This document shows, piece by piece, positions 62,614-64,000 of a stretch of 64,000 nucleotides of DNA (within the stretch, counting starts at the first letter, position 1; the number at the start of each line of letters is the position of its first letter). A program made the position numbers and the translations under genes. The DNA is from Apostichopus japonicus. Lineage: Eukaryota > Echinodermata > Holothuroidea > Aspidochirotida > Stichopodidae. Location of the stretch: positions 26,101,398-26,165,397 of the forward strand of contig NC_092577.1 in the NCBI RefSeq assembly GCF_037975245.1, given 5' to 3'. The notes beneath the pieces were generated by a model that was given only the letters and a program-made list of their open reading frames with translations, did no database searches and was not told where the DNA came from.

Positions 62614-63123
62614 GTAAAAGACGCCACTTCCGCCAAGATTCTGGTGGAAACAATCTCTGTTGCAATCGAAAAAAGAAGTGACACCCCTCCATGGATTGGG
62701 GCTTTCGACAGCAAAAGAAGCCACTCCTACCAAATTCCGGCCGAACTGACCTATTACCGCCTCATGTGGTGATGGAGACACCGTTAAGCTTAAGATGTCT
62801 CCTACCGCATAGAGGGGCACCCCTTGTATTCCCGACCGATTGTTGTCTTCTCTGGACCATTCTCTTTGCCCTGTATCATAGACAAGTGTCATTGTACTCA
62901 TCCCGTTCGAAATATATTCATGTGTTCATCATGCTCTTGTTCATTTCCTCAGATAGCTCGCATTTTATCGGCAGAGCGTCTACCCCTACATCGAACAGTG
63001 TCTAAGCTTCCAATTGACGGAAACATTCCGTTCCGGCCGTAAATGTATGGGGTCCACCTATAATCGAAAGAAGTAACCCTACCCGAAAAAAGATATCTGC
63101 GACCGGATAAAGAGCCCATCCTT
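62614..63123. repeat. Diverged short repeats in the flank
   Basis: A phrase close to TCGAAAAAGAAGYCACYCCTACC recurs in altered form at 62614-62640, 62666-62690, 62705-62731 and 63064-63084. A second phrase, AAGATGTCTCCTACCGCAT at 62792-62810, resembles AAGATATCTGCGACCGGAT at 63090-63108. On the minus strand these give faint peptide similarities (PLYAVGDIL against ALYPVADIF). This could be a decayed repeat or mobile element; I do not recognise a family. Confidence 0.4.
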
Positions 63124-63408
63124 TTGAATTTACCTGCCTCTTTAAATTTTGAACACTCCAATCGTTGTTCGACCATAACATTCTCGGTCGCGGTTGCATT
63201 TCAAAAGAAGGGGTTATCAATTGAGCCCCTTGCAGAAGAATTGTAAAACGATTGCGATGGCCGAGACGCGTAGCTGCCGTGCGAAGTCGCCGAGCAGAAC
63301 GGTTGGACGACCCTGAACCGAAACTGGTCGGTTGAGAATAAACAAACCACCGTTATTAAGACCTTTATATGATTTAAATTATCTCGAATGTCGATGATCC
63401 TGCTACTT

Positions 63409-63425
63409 AACTTCGTAGCGAAGTT
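63409..63425. repeat. 7-bp inverted repeat, 3-base loop
   Basis: AACTTCG and CGAAGTT flank TAG, forming a perfect short hairpin. There is no T-run beside it and no gene to terminate, so no role is assigned. Confidence 0.5.
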
Positions 63426-63441
63426 TCTAGAATGTTGTGTC

Positions 63442-63481
63442 TTACAGTGCAAGGAAAATGTGACATTCTGTTACAGTGCAA
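63442..63481. repeat. Short direct repeat
   Basis: TTACAGTGCAA occurs at 63442-63452 and 63471-63481, 29 bp apart. It is too short to assign to an element. Confidence 0.5.
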
Positions 63482-64000
63482 CCCTTATAGTAGTACTGGT
63501 AACATGGCCCTAGACCTAACTAATAGACGTTGTATAACAGTCTAGCCCGTGTAATTGTATCATCCAACTGTTACGTAAAATCACAAAACAACGCCAGTTT
63601 TACCACAAAAGAAAACTTGCAGATCTAGAATTGATTGTTTTGTGCAAAATATTAGGTAACCAACAAAAAATCGTCATTTGCTGTATCAAGGAGGCCTAGG
63701 CTATGGTCATAACAAGTAATTTGGCAACAGTATAGGCCTAAAGGCACTCATAACGTTGTGTATGTGTAGTGGTTTGAGCGAGTCGTGTTCAAATTCTTCG
63801 ATTTCTGTCATCTTTTGGAAAAGCTTGCAGTAGAAATCCGTCTTTACTTGTGGTGGAGCAACCTGATACCACTTATCGGCTCGGAATAATTAACAGTTAC
63901 GAGATCAATTTACGTAAAAACAAAACTCCAAACACCAAATCTCAATTACTACGGAGCGCTGCAACAGTGTCGTGTAATGTTGTGTGTTCTCAGACGTTTA
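63482..64000. other. AT-richer flank, nothing recognised
   Basis: No open frame of note, RNA gene or clear repeat is visible. TAGGCCTA-like words occur near 63693 and 63734, and also at 61765, a style common in some invertebrate genomes; this is an impression only. Confidence 0.5.

Noticed and set aside
62608-63005. Opposed open frames of 97 (minus) and 104 (plus) codons
   Set aside because: They overlap each other on opposite strands, match no family I recognise, and lie in apparent decayed repeat DNA.
63409-63425. Transcription terminator
   Set aside because: The hairpin has no T-run and no upstream gene, and the setting is eukaryotic.
61873-63452. Other flank open frames of 71-83 codons on both strands
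   Set aside because: Short, mutually overlapping, several with GTG or TTG starts, and no recognisable domain or splice context.

Overview
This window is almost entirely one eukaryotic satellite DNA array. Positions 1 to about 61707 are an uninterrupted head-to-tail run of a 146-bp monomer, roughly 422 copies, all in the same orientation and already under way at the left edge. The last 2.3 kb (61708-64000) is non-satellite flanking DNA with lower GC and no gene I can support. A satellite of this size and hierarchy points to a eukaryotic chromosome, probably heterochromatin near a centromere, telomere or other repeat-rich block. TAGGCCTA-type words in the flank resemble some marine invertebrate genomes, but that is a weak impression and I assign no species.

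Layout. The left part (1 to about 30.9 kb) is built from nested higher-order repeats: a 4-monomer unit (587 bp), a 10-monomer unit (1460 bp), a 36-monomer unit (5269 bp) and a 9.2-kb block present twice 14.93 kb apart. A short island of older, more diverged monomers (30.9-32.15 kb) separates it from the right part (32.2-61.7 kb). The right part has its own units: about 2.05 kb twice, about 2.5-2.8 kb twice, and 3364 bp twice with an internal 879-bp duplication. The last 3364-bp unit runs to within about 20 bp of the array edge.

The monomer resembles a regulatory element more than a gene. Its centre carries three AGGTCA nuclear-receptor half-sites spaced 1 bp and then 4 bp apart, a DR1 overlapping a DR4. 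The same monomer holds a perfect ETS-type site (ACCGGAAGT), a 7-bp inverted repeat, and in many copies a CACGTG E-box. By my hand count every length change in the array (36 of +3, 4 of +1, 2 of -7) lies inside the half-site cluster and changes half-site spacing; with these, the array length is accounted for exactly by 422 monomers.

Short open frames of 70-81 codons recur throughout the array. They are by-products of the repeat: most begin at TTG, the monomer length is not a multiple of three, and they stop within two monomers. No protein-coding, rRNA or tRNA gene was recognised.
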